Shown: positions 1 through 4,626, counted from the stretch's first letter. The stretch is DNA of 5,186 nt from a gamma proteobacterium symbiont of Lucinoma myriamae (GCA_025655635.1 JAHXIM010000490.1:1-5186), one strand, 5' to 3'. Numbers and translations: made by a program. Notes: generated from the letters alone by a model not told the origin.

Positions 1-171
1 CTGCTCCAGCCTAGAGAAAAACGGTTCAATTATGAGAAGTTTGGTGCTGGATATTATGTCGTTGCATGGGCTACTGCGTTTTTTAGGTTAATGGCATCAT
101 TTAAAGCTTCGTCCCAACCTTCATGGCCTTCTGTGTCTAAAGTACCGCTAAAACCCTTTAGAGCTTCATAA
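1..171 (+). other. Partial plus-strand reading frame entering from the left edge
   Basis: The plus strand is open in frame 1 from the window edge to a TAA at 169-171. The first 30 codons read like real protein, with an aromatic, membrane-like run (GAGYYVVAWATAFFRL, about codons 15-30). The rest is antisense to the J-domain gene and reads like shadow sequence. The likely explanation is that the tail of a different, convergent gene has been joined to the truncated 3' end of the J-domain gene near position 80-90. I do not recognise the fragment. It could also be a chance open frame of 56 codons. Confidence 0.25.
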
Positions 172-320
172 GCTGCATTAATAGTTTTCATCATTTCCAA
201 TCCCGCAGGATTGCGATCAGGATGATACTTAAAACACATCTTGCGATATGCCTTTGTAACGTCTTCAGCAGTCATTGAACCAGTGATATTTAAAATCTTT
301 GCTGCGTCTTCTTTTCTCAT
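54..320 (-). CDS. Short J-domain (DnaJ-like) protein, probably C-terminally truncated
   Basis: The 88-residue product begins with a J domain, the module that stimulates the ATPase of DnaK/Hsp70. Helices at about 4-10 and 18-31 flank the diagnostic HPD triad (residues 33-35, context KYHPDRNPAG), and a third helix follows at about 42-55. The start has a good ribosome binding site (AAAGGG) about 7 bases upstream, inside a conserved promoter-leader cassette. From memory of the family, plasmid-borne relatives with the NPAGLEMMK and NAAYEALKGF segments are about 150 residues and carry a second domain with a Trp-rich segment. That domain is missing: homology seems to fade after about residue 78 (NDAIN) and a stop follows ten residues later. 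No other minus-strand frame downstream restores it. Truncation by rearrangement is inferred; the J domain itself is clear. Confidence 0.85.
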   Translation of the reverse strand: MRKEDAAKILNITGSMTAEDVTKAYRKMCFKYHPDRNPAGLEMMKTINAAYEALKGFSGTLDTEGHEGWDEALNDAINLKNAVAHATT

Positions 321-321
321 T

Positions 322-391
322 TTTAAACCCTTTTGTTATTTGCCTTAACTGAAATACATTATACTCAAATTTGAGTATAATGTAAGAGTTT
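322..391 (-). promoter_or_regulatory. Promoter-operator-leader cassette, copy A1 (J-domain gene)
   Basis: On the minus strand this 70-bp block holds a -35-like TTACAT (380-385), a 16-bp spacer and a perfect -10 TATAAT (358-363). A perfect 30-bp palindrome (355-384, two 15-bp arms) covers the -10 and nearly all of the -35. The expected transcript starts near 350. It would begin with the leader motif GGCAAATAACA and reach the ATG at 320 through AAAAGGG. The palindrome lies upstream of the start point, so an operator for a dimeric protein fits better than an RNA hairpin. Because the palindrome contains TATAAT on both strands, weak plus-strand transcription is also possible. Copy A2 is identical except for three bases in the palindrome centre. 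Confidence 0.7.
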
Positions 392-419
392 AAAAAAATA
401 TTCATCTTAATTTTTTATT

Positions 420-797
420 TTAATCTTTCTTTTTAGAATCCATGTGTATTTCTATAATATACCCTACTGAAGCAGCTAATGAGGGTGACATACCATGACC
501 AGGTATAGTATGTGATCCTAAAGGACTATGAATACCTTTTAACTTATCAATAATGGTTTGAACGTCCATACCAATAATTTGCATTTGCCCACTCACAAAT
601 ATTGTAATTGTGCTCAAGTGTTCATGAACTGAAGCATCCGAACCATTTAGAAAAATTTCAAACGGTTCCCCAGATTCAGGATCATCATTAACTGTAATAT
701 AGGTACTTTTTGGATTTTCTCCTGCCTTACAAGGTATTTTGATTTTGTAAGTTGACCCGTCTAGTTTGAAAGGTCTTTTTTTCATTTCCAGTGCCAT
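420..797 (-). CDS. Stand-alone TSCPD-domain protein
   Basis: The 125-residue product resembles the TSCPD domain, best known as the C-terminal part of vitamin B12-dependent (class II, NrdJ-type) ribonucleotide reductases and also found alone in phages and plasmids. Visible family features are the opening STYKIKIP (15-22), a strand STYITVNDD (31-39), EPFEIFLNGSD (44-54) and the C-terminal QTIIDKLKGI (80-89), which corresponds to the usual helix ending in LKGI. Only one Cys is present (residue 23), so the Cys-rich tail of full reductases is absent. The ATG has AAGGA about 9 bases upstream, in a stretch (GTAAATAATAAAAAAGG) that loosely resembles the leader motif of the A cassettes. No reductase gene is next to it, so the role is unknown; regulation of or binding to a host enzyme is only a guess. 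Confidence 0.7.
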   Translation of the reverse strand: MALEMKKRPFKLDGSTYKIKIPCKAGENPKSTYITVNDDPESGEPFEIFLNGSDASVHEHLSTITIFVSGQMQIIGMDVQTIIDKLKGIHSPLGSHTIPGHGMSPSLAASVGYIIEIHMDSKKKD

Positions 798-869
798 TAT
801 ATTTTTTCCTTTTTTATTATTTACTCCCTGTATAGCCAGATTAAAACCAACAGAGAGAAATAATTAAAA

Positions 870-889
870 ATTCATTTAGATAAATGAAT
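870..889 (-). terminator. AT-only inverted repeat at the end of the 163-residue gene, weak terminator candidate
   Basis: Two 9-bp arms (ATTCATTTA and TAAATGAAT) separated by 2 bp overlap the stop codon at 876-878. On the minus strand they are followed by TTTTAATTATTT. The arms contain only two G/C pairs in total, so any hairpin would be weak; it could instead be an operator before the TSCPD gene. Confidence 0.35.
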
Positions 890-1367
890 CACCCCATTTT
901 TGATATTCTTCAGAGGTATATCTATCTTCCTCAATCAGTTTAAAAACTTGCTGTATAAATAGAGATGGATCAACTTCTGGACGTAATACCTCTCCACTTT
1001 CTCTACACAACAAAATTTTATCTTCAAATTTTTTCCAAACTTTCTTTACCGATGACACCAATTCATCAGCTCTAATATTTTTATAAGCTGTCCAGTGAGC
1101 TTGAAATGATAAAACATTGCCACTCGAAAGAATAATTTCAATCAAAAGCGTAAAATCCACATTTGGATTAACTAATCGAGTTGGGCTAAGTCTAACAATA
1201 TCAACCTGATCATCATTAAGAGCTTCAATGATAAAAGGGAAATGATTTGCAAAAGAGGTCGCATCATGAACAATTAAATCTGTTTTTTTAGTTTCTTGAA
1301 AATAACGGTCTAATTGTGGAATTAAACGATCTTGTAAAATGGTGGCATAAGTTGATAAATCTCTCAT
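876..1367 (-). CDS. Protein of unknown function, 163 residues
   Basis: I do not recognise this protein. It is soluble, acidic to neutral, with no signal peptide or membrane segment. The N-terminal half looks mixed alpha/beta (LIVHDATSFANHF at 31-43; VDFTLLIEIILSSGNVLSFQAHW at about 70-92 reads as two beta strands). The C-terminal half is helical (DELVSSVKKVWKKFEDKI at 101-118; SLFIQQVFKLIEEDRY). The chosen ATG at 1367 has AGG about 10 bases upstream. A stronger ribosome binding site (AAAAGGA) serves an ATG at 1409 in the same frame, but that frame meets TGA two codons later. The gene therefore either starts at 1367 after a minimal upstream frame, or has suffered a nonsense change in its N-terminal extension. 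It is preceded by a long leader. Confidence 0.75.
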   Translation of the reverse strand: MRDLSTYATILQDRLIPQLDRYFQETKKTDLIVHDATSFANHFPFIIEALNDDQVDIVRLSPTRLVNPNVDFTLLIEIILSSGNVLSFQAHWTAYKNIRADELVSSVKKVWKKFEDKILLCRESGEVLRPEVDPSLFIQQVFKLIEEDRYTSEEYQKWGDSFI

Positions 1368-1429
1368 CTGTATACCTGTTTCACTTATACTGTTTATAAC
1401 TCAATCCATAAAAAAATCCTTTTATAATA

Positions 1430-1467
1430 AATTAAAAAGTATCCCCCAAGGTAATTACACTTGAGGG
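1430..1467 (-). terminator. Terminator-like hairpin in the leader of the 163-residue gene
   Basis: On the minus strand an 8-bp stem (CCCTCAAG with CTTGGGGG, one G-T pair; 1443-1450 and 1460-1467) encloses a 9-base loop. It is followed after four bases by CTTTTTAATTT. It is the most GC-rich stem in this AT-rich intergenic region. It sits between the primase stop (1576) and the 163-residue gene, so it could end primase transcripts or act as an attenuator for the next gene. Confidence 0.5.
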
Positions 1468-1470
1468 CAT
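1432..1470 (-). CDS. Possible 12-residue leader peptide
   Basis: A 12-codon frame, MPSSVITLGDTF, starts at ATG 1470-1468 with AGG about 3 to 4 bases upstream. It ends at TAA 1434-1432. Most of its length coincides with the terminator-like hairpin, so ribosomes translating it would affect folding. No run of a single regulatory amino acid is present, and the ribosome binding site is poorly spaced. A chance frame is quite possible. Confidence 0.2.
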   Translation of the reverse strand: MPSSVITLGDTF

Positions 1471-1544
1471 TTTCCTGATTTTCTCCCTTTTACGTGCCGA
1501 GCCGAAGCAGGAAAAGAACACGATGAATTTATCAACCCATGAAA

Positions 1545-1574
1545 AGCATTATACTCTTATTGGAGCATAATATG
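1545..1574 (-). promoter_or_regulatory. Diverged palindromic promoter-operator, copy A4
   Basis: This is the same 12-6-12 layout as the other A copies: GCATTATACTC, a 6-bp spacer, then GAGCATAATATG, with four mismatches between the 12-bp arms. The minus strand has TATAAT at 1548-1553. There is no clear -35 match. It begins just after the primase stop at 1576-1578 and lies about 140 to 180 bp upstream of the 163-residue gene. The leader motif GGCAAATAAC that follows the other copies is absent here. Confidence 0.45.
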
Positions 1575-1575
1575 T

Positions 1576-2493
1576 TTATTCCTCTTTATTTTCAATAAAA
1601 AAAACTTTATTTACTGTTCGATTAATATAGTTTTCTATATGGCCTTTTTTACGTTCATAGAGATCAGGGCTTGCCTCTGCAATAGCCTGTTTTATCTCGT
1701 CACCATTAAAACCAGCATGAGCCATTTTTTTTGCAATAACCCAATCAATTTTTGAAAAATCTAGCGTTCCTTTATAATAGGTTTTTATTTTATTTAATTC
1801 CTGGCTGAAGAAATCCGAGGGGTTTTGATTCGGCTTATTTTTTTTACCTTCTGCAATTAATTGTTTTAATTTTTCTCGTTCCTTAATTTGATCAGCTTTA
1901 ATTGCAATGAGTAATTTTTCTCCTTCCTCTAATAATTCCTGAGCATTAGGCGTTATGATCCCCTTAGCCTCTCTGAGCAGCACATAAGGAAAACGGCCAT
2001 TACTTTGAATGTGTTCGGGCTTCTGATTAGTAAAACCAGCTAAACGCCCAAAATGCCGCCAATCTGCACTATTAGGATCGGCATTAAAACGATCAGCTAA
2101 TTTTTTAGCGGTGGCCGTGGCCAGCTCTGGCAATATAGGTTCATGAGAAACCCTGATCCATGCTTGGTAATTCATAGGGCTTGTTTCAACAACCAAAGCA
2201 GGCAAAACCCTTTGTTCTTCCATTTCTAATAGAGTAGAAATAGTTAAATCATCCATTAAGATGATCCCTTGTGATCCTGACGGTCTAATATAAATATGGT
2301 GACTTTGATAATTTTGATATTTAAAGAACTTAATCGAGTTTTCAATTTCTTTAATTGTCCAATCACGTTTAATAATTGTTTTTCCCGTTTTCTGATCTCT
2401 GATCCCAAGCTCAAACGTCTTACATTGAAAAGCTCTAACCTGTGATCGTACTGCCTCAACAGTACGATCTTTTTGTTGATTATTATTATCCAT
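1576..2493 (-). CDS. repB: RepB-family plasmid DNA primase (IncQ RepB'-like)
   Basis: The 305-residue product resembles the RepB' primase of IncQ plasmids such as RSF1010, which makes primers at single-stranded initiation sites for strand-displacement replication. Key segments are IYIRP (67-71), ILMDD (78-82, acidic pair), ETSPMNYQAWIRV (103-115) and SADWRHFGRLAGFTNQK (142-158), the last highly characteristic. After a helical, charged linker (about 185-225) comes a C-terminal helical domain (about 245-297, DWVIAKKMAHAGFNGDEI to YINRTVNKV) like that found behind primase cores. Length is close to free RepB'. The ATG lies inside the upstream frame and has only a weak purine-rich site, so translational coupling or frameshifting is likely. 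RepA helicase and RepC initiator genes of an IncQ set are not in the window, nor is a MobA relaxase fusion visible. Confidence 0.85.
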   Translation of the reverse strand: MDNNNQQKDRTVEAVRSQVRAFQCKTFELGIRDQKTGKTIIKRDWTIKEIENSIKFFKYQNYQSHHIYIRPSGSQGIILMDDLTISTLLEMEEQRVLPALVVETSPMNYQAWIRVSHEPILPELATATAKKLADRFNADPNSADWRHFGRLAGFTNQKPEHIQSNGRFPYVLLREAKGIITPNAQELLEEGEKLLIAIKADQIKEREKLKQLIAEGKKNKPNQNPSDFFSQELNKIKTYYKGTLDFSKIDWVIAKKMAHAGFNGDEIKQAIAEASPDLYERKKGHIENYINRTVNKVFFIENKEE

Positions 2494-2726
2494 TTATGAA
2501 TTCTTTGAATTGATTGCTGCCAAGGTTCCCACAAAGAACAAGATTTAATTGCTCGCTCAAGTTTGGGATCAGTTTTCGCTTTATTCATGATTTCTGCGAT
2601 CAGTTTTTCACTGTCCACCTTTTCAAAAGCTAAATTTAAAGTTGTCCAATCCAGATTATTTTTTAGGCATGTTTCAGCCAATACAACGCTAGAATTAAAA
2701 GATTTGACAAGTTGATTATTTTTCAT
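2256..2726 (-). CDS. Small helical protein overlapping repB; possibly frameshifted into it
   Basis: The start ATG (2726-2724) has a strong GAGG site 8 bases upstream. A GTG one codon earlier is less likely. The first 79 residues, up to about HKW, read as a genuine helical protein (TTLNLAFEKVDSEKLIAEIMNKA, then LERAIKSCSLWEPWQQSIQRI). The remaining 77 residues are a -1/+1 shadow of repB codons and read as low-quality sequence (IIIINKKIVLLRQ), so the open frame to 2256 may not be a true C-terminus. Either the gene overlaps repB by 238 bp, or a -1 shift at CAAAAAG (about 2468-2474) links this segment to RepB, or an ancestral in-frame fusion was broken. I do not recognise the N-terminal domain. 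Confidence 0.55.
   Translation of the reverse strand: MKNNQLVKSFNSSVVLAETCLKNNLDWTTLNLAFEKVDSEKLIAEIMNKAKTDPKLERAIKSCSLWEPWQQSIQRIHKWIIIINKKIVLLRQYDHRLELFNVRRLSLGSEIRKREKQLLNVIGQLKKLKTRLSSLNIKIIKVTIFILDRQDHKGSS
2444..2474. other. Perfect 10-bp hairpin with T-run at the start of repB
   Basis: GATCGTACTG and CAGTACGATC (2444-2453 and 2460-2469) form a perfect 10-bp stem with a 6-base loop, inside codons 9-17 of repB. On the plus strand it is followed at once by TTTTT (2470-2474), the form of an intrinsic terminator for antisense transcription. On the minus strand it follows CAAAAAG, a slippery-looking run at the overlap of two frames. The structure is seen directly; its role is inferred. Confidence 0.6.
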
Positions 2727-2738
2727 CACAATTACCTC

Positions 2739-2808
2739 GTTATTTGCAAAAATAACAGCACTCTATTAACCCTTGTTATTTGCCGATACCTAGAAGCTAA
2801 TAGGGTGC
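2739..2808 (-). promoter_or_regulatory. Leader with two inverted repeats before the repB unit
   Basis: An outer inverted repeat pairs GCACTCTATTA (2758-2768) with TAATAGGGTGC (2798-2808), one mismatch, around a 29-bp loop. The loop holds a copy of the shared leader motif (minus-strand GGCAAATAACAAGGG, 2770-2784). A second, compact hairpin, GTTATTT-GCAA-AAATAAC (2739-2756), contains another GCAAATAAC and abuts the GAGG ribosome binding site. The hairpin placement suggests control of translation of the primase unit. No convincing -35/-10 pair was found. Confidence 0.45.
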
Positions 2809-2818
2809 CACCTTCTTT

Positions 2819-3037
2819 TCATCGGTTGGTTATATAATTGCCAACTGATTGAAAAATGAGTTCTATTTCATGGCTTATTTTTTGATCTAAATCACCCCAA
2901 TCAATAGATAATAAAACTTTTGATATTTCATTTACAATTTTTTCAACATGCTCCCCACCTGGCCCAACTTTGATATAAACCAAAACGCAAGCAGTCACTA
3001 ATAAATATTCCATAATCTTTTTTATTAAAAAAATCAT
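2819..3037 (-). CDS. Small single-pass membrane protein, 72 residues
   Basis: The ATG at 3037-3035 was chosen because AAGGA lies 9 bases upstream. The same frame is open further upstream, but that part overlaps the preceding gene and reads as shadow. The product has a short positively charged start (KK at 6-7), one hydrophobic helix at about 8-24 (IMEYLLVTACVLVYIKV), a GPGG turn (25-28) and a helical C-terminus with amphipathic character (HVEKIVNEISKVLLSI, DLDQKISHEIELIFQSV). It starts 19 bp after the 234-residue gene and is likely co-transcribed with it. A small inner-membrane protein, possibly an entry-exclusion or transfer accessory factor, would fit the context, but no family is recognised. 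Confidence 0.55.
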   Translation of the reverse strand: MIFLIKKIMEYLLVTACVLVYIKVGPGGEHVEKIVNEISKVLLSIDWGDLDQKISHEIELIFQSVGNYITNR

Positions 3038-3056
3038 TTTTACATTTCCTTGTAAA

Positions 3057-3761
3057 TTATATACATTGACTTTCTTCATGATTATGACGCTCAATTCTTG
3101 CAGCATCATAGTGATGATTTCTCCGACAAAAATCATAGAGATTTAAACGGGTCTTTGTATTTCCATCTTCTATAGTGACCGTTTTTTTCCCAATGGATAC
3201 AATTTCACCCGTATAAATCAAATTATATGACCCATGAACACATTGATCACCTAACTTAAAAGTCAGGTCAAATTCTTCTTGATAGGTCTTTCCATAGATA
3301 CGAATAGATTGACCAATAATAATATCAGCCTGAAACAGGTTTGAATCATCAGTGCATGTATGAGTTACCCCATTTCTCTTATAAGGCTTAGGCTGAATAT
3401 TGGAAACAGTTAAAACCTTCTTAGAACGATTTACAGGCTGTTTTTTAACTTTAAAAAACAAGTCATAATAATAATCACCATCAATTAAAATACGGGTCAC
3501 TTCTTCAGAAATTATTTCTAATCGGTAAGTTCTTTTGGTAGCTGCACGTTCAACAACTTCACGGGTAGTTTCACCTTGTTCAAACCCTTCCATAGTTTCA
3601 AGATAGAATTCAATTTTTACTGCTTTATCCAGTAATGGTAGCAGTTCACTAATATCATACTCTGGAATAGGGGCATTCAACGCTTCAAATATTAAATTAT
3701 TTGCAAACTCTTCCGCTTCTTTTTCCATTTTATACGCTGTGAAATTGATTACAGTACCCAT
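3057..3761 (-). CDS. Plasmid-type protein of unknown function, 234 residues
   Basis: I do not recognise a named domain. The N-terminus is helical and acidic (TAYKMEKEAEEFANNLIFEAL at about 8-28, then ISELLPLLDKAV). The central part (50-170) alternates short beta strands with charged loops. The C-terminal 60 residues contain a compact beta segment, YTGEIVSIGKKTVTIEDG (183-200), then LNLYDFCRRN and a His-rich tail (HHYDAARIERHNHEE, about 216-230). The tail layout, a small strand pair followed by a D/R/N-rich helix, looks like proteins I associate with plasmid accessory regions, without certainty. There is no signal peptide or membrane segment. The start has AAAGGG about 9 bases upstream within promoter cassette A2. 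The 72-residue membrane protein follows 19 bp later. Confidence 0.75.
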   Translation of the reverse strand: MGTVINFTAYKMEKEAEEFANNLIFEALNAPIPEYDISELLPLLDKAVKIEFYLETMEGFEQGETTREVVERAATKRTYRLEIISEEVTRILIDGDYYYDLFFKVKKQPVNRSKKVLTVSNIQPKPYKRNGVTHTCTDDSNLFQADIIIGQSIRIYGKTYQEEFDLTFKLGDQCVHGSYNLIYTGEIVSIGKKTVTIEDGNTKTRLNLYDFCRRNHHYDAARIERHNHEESQCI

Positions 3762-3763
3762 AA

Positions 3764-3833
3764 TTTAAACCCTTTTGTTATTTGCCTTAACTGAAATACA
3801 TTATACTCGTATTAGAGTATAATGTAAGAGTTT
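3764..3833 (-). promoter_or_regulatory. Promoter-operator-leader cassette, copy A2 (234-residue gene)
   Basis: This copy matches A1 at 67 of 70 positions. All three differences fall in the 6-bp palindrome centre, leaving the 12-bp arms (3797-3808 and 3815-3826) perfect. The minus strand carries TTACAT (3822-3827), a 16-bp spacer and TATAAT (3800-3805). The GGCAAATAAC leader and AAAAGGG site follow. It begins immediately after the stop of the HicB-like gene. Conservation of the flanks and leader together suggests recent duplication or conversion. Confidence 0.7.
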
Positions 3834-3834
3834 T

Positions 3835-4023
3835 TTAAACCTTTTTTAATCTTTTTCCAAACACATCAATAAAAAATTTCATTGATTCTTTCATTGTAAA
3901 TTTCTTAATAGGAAATCGTTGAGGGGTAACATCTAAAGAAGGAGACCATACCACCCAATCAGCCCCTGAATCATTATAAGCTTTTACGGGGATGCTTATG
4001 ATTATTTTGGTGTGTTCTCTCAT
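3835..4023 (-). CDS. HicB-like small protein, 62 residues
   Basis: The product resembles the single-domain HicB/antitoxin-like fold: a first strand IIISIPVKAY (7-16), a second strand DWVVWSPSLDV (22-32) and a C-terminal helix MKESMKFFIDVFGKRLKKV (44-62). The same order occurs in small HicB-type proteins, which often carry SPxLDV in the second strand. The helix-turn-helix tail of a full HicB is missing, and no HicA-like toxin with its conserved His is next to it. The start overlaps the stop of the Cys-rich gene by one base (TAATG), so the two are translationally coupled. It could be an orphan antitoxin-like protein or simply share the fold. Confidence 0.55.
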   Translation of the reverse strand: MREHTKIIISIPVKAYNDSGADWVVWSPSLDVTPQRFPIKKFTMKESMKFFIDVFGKRLKKV

Positions 4024-4184
4024 TATTTATTTTTTAAATAATGTGCTGCGTCCAGCAGACTTTCAAGACAGTCATTATTTTTATAGTAACAATCAGCACA
4101 AAAACAGTATATGAGTTCGTCTTGTGGATATTCATCACCACAACAAGAACATTCCATATTTTTTTCATTTTCAGTATTCATCAT
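4023..4184 (-). CDS. Cys-rich putative zinc-binding miniprotein, 53 residues
   Basis: Translation of 4184-4023 gives a 53-residue protein with Cys at 12, 14, 15, 27, 29, 32 and 39. The pattern CxCCGDEY, an 11-residue gap, then CxCxxC is typical of a compact zinc ribbon or treble-clef-like knuckle. It ends in a helical segment (LESLLDAAHYLKNK). There are two ATG codons in tandem; the second (4181) is better spaced from AGG in AGCTAGGTTA. Its TAA overlaps the ATG of the HicB-like gene, so both probably form one two-gene unit behind the palindrome at 4197-4232. DNA, RNA or protein binding are all possible; no named family is recognised. Confidence 0.7.
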   Translation of the reverse strand: MMNTENEKNMECSCCGDEYPQDELIYCFCADCYYKNNDCLESLLDAAHYLKNK

Positions 4185-4196
4185 TAACCTAGCTGT

Positions 4197-4232
4197 CTTG
4201 ATATAACACTCTTTTTAAAGTGCTATATCAAG
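4197..4232 (-). promoter_or_regulatory. Palindromic promoter-operator B (Cys-rich/HicB-like pair)
   Basis: Two 14-bp arms (CTTGATATAACACT and AGTGCTATATCAAG) with one mismatch flank an 8-bp spacer. The minus strand contains TTGATA, five of six bases of a -35 consensus, and a TGTTAT hexamer 17 bp downstream as -10. The sequence differs from the A palindromes but occupies the same place relative to its genes. It starts 9 bp after the stop of the DUF3846-like gene. No U-run follows, so terminator function is unlikely. Confidence 0.5.
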
Positions 4233-4240
4233 TTGTTCAT

Positions 4241-4537
4241 TTATTTAAAGTGAGTCTTTTTGATAATAATAGCATTACCGACCAATGGGATCTGACCTTG
4301 AAAACCTATTAATTCCATAATGGCATCATTCGCTGGTAGATCCATTAAAAGACCTTCTTCATTGACTAGAACAAAAAAATCATTCATTTCTTTATTCAAA
4401 TAATTATCAGGATGGACTATTTCAATTATCCCCTCTAAAAATTCATTTAAATCTTTTCTGTCTGGTGTTCCGCTCTGTTCCATCAAGCTCCCTTTAGAAT
4501 CAACTTTGGTAACATCAGCTTGCTTAAATTCAATCAT
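4241..4537 (-). CDS. DUF3846-like protein, 98 residues
   Basis: The C-terminal half matches what I know of DUF3846, small proteins common on plasmids and phages: FFVLVNEEGLLMDLPANDAIMELIG (54-78), then a strand-rich end, IPLVGNAIIIKK (83-94), corresponding to the usual N-E-x-G-(x)n-L-P-x-N core and the terminal G-(D/N)-A-(V/I) strand. The N-terminal 20 residues are likely less ordered, followed by a helix (DRKDLNEFLEGIIEIV). The biochemical role of the family is not known to me. AAGGAA lies 6 bases before the ATG. The gene sits alone behind promoter cassette A3, immediately downstream of the intron-split gene. Confidence 0.65.
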   Translation of the reverse strand: MIEFKQADVTKVDSKGSLMEQSGTPDRKDLNEFLEGIIEIVHPDNYLNKEMNDFFVLVNEEGLLMDLPANDAIMELIGFQGQIPLVGNAIIIKKTHFK

Positions 4538-4553
4538 TTTCTTTCCTTGTTTA

Positions 4554-4608
4554 TTATTTGCCTTAACTAAAATACTATATACCCTTATTTGAGTATATAG
4601 TAAGAGTT
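4554..4608 (-). promoter_or_regulatory. Promoter-operator-leader cassette, copy A3 (DUF3846-like gene)
   Basis: This diverged copy keeps the 12-6-12 palindrome (4573-4602), the flank CTCTTAC and the leader AGTTAAGGCAAATAAT. The arms read TACTATATAC instead of TACATTATAC, and the change is mirrored in the opposite arm, so symmetry is kept (one mismatch in 12). The minus-strand -10 becomes TATATA and the -35 becomes TTACTA, so the promoter should be weaker than A1 or A2. Confidence 0.6.
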
Positions 4609-4626
4609 GTATAAATGATTATTTAA

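Noticed and set aside
355..384. Palindrome A1 as an intrinsic terminator of the TSCPD gene
   Set aside because: No U-run follows it on the minus strand, and an excellent -10 lies within it. The same palindrome is followed by a conserved leader and start codon at other loci.
3038..3136. N-terminal extension of the 72-residue membrane protein to 105 residues
   Set aside because: It overlaps the end of the 234-residue gene in another frame, and a better ribosome binding site lies before the ATG at 3037.
322..4608. CRISPR array formed by the repeated palindromes
   Set aside because: The copies are hundreds to thousands of bases apart, separated by genes, and not regularly spaced; no cas genes are present.
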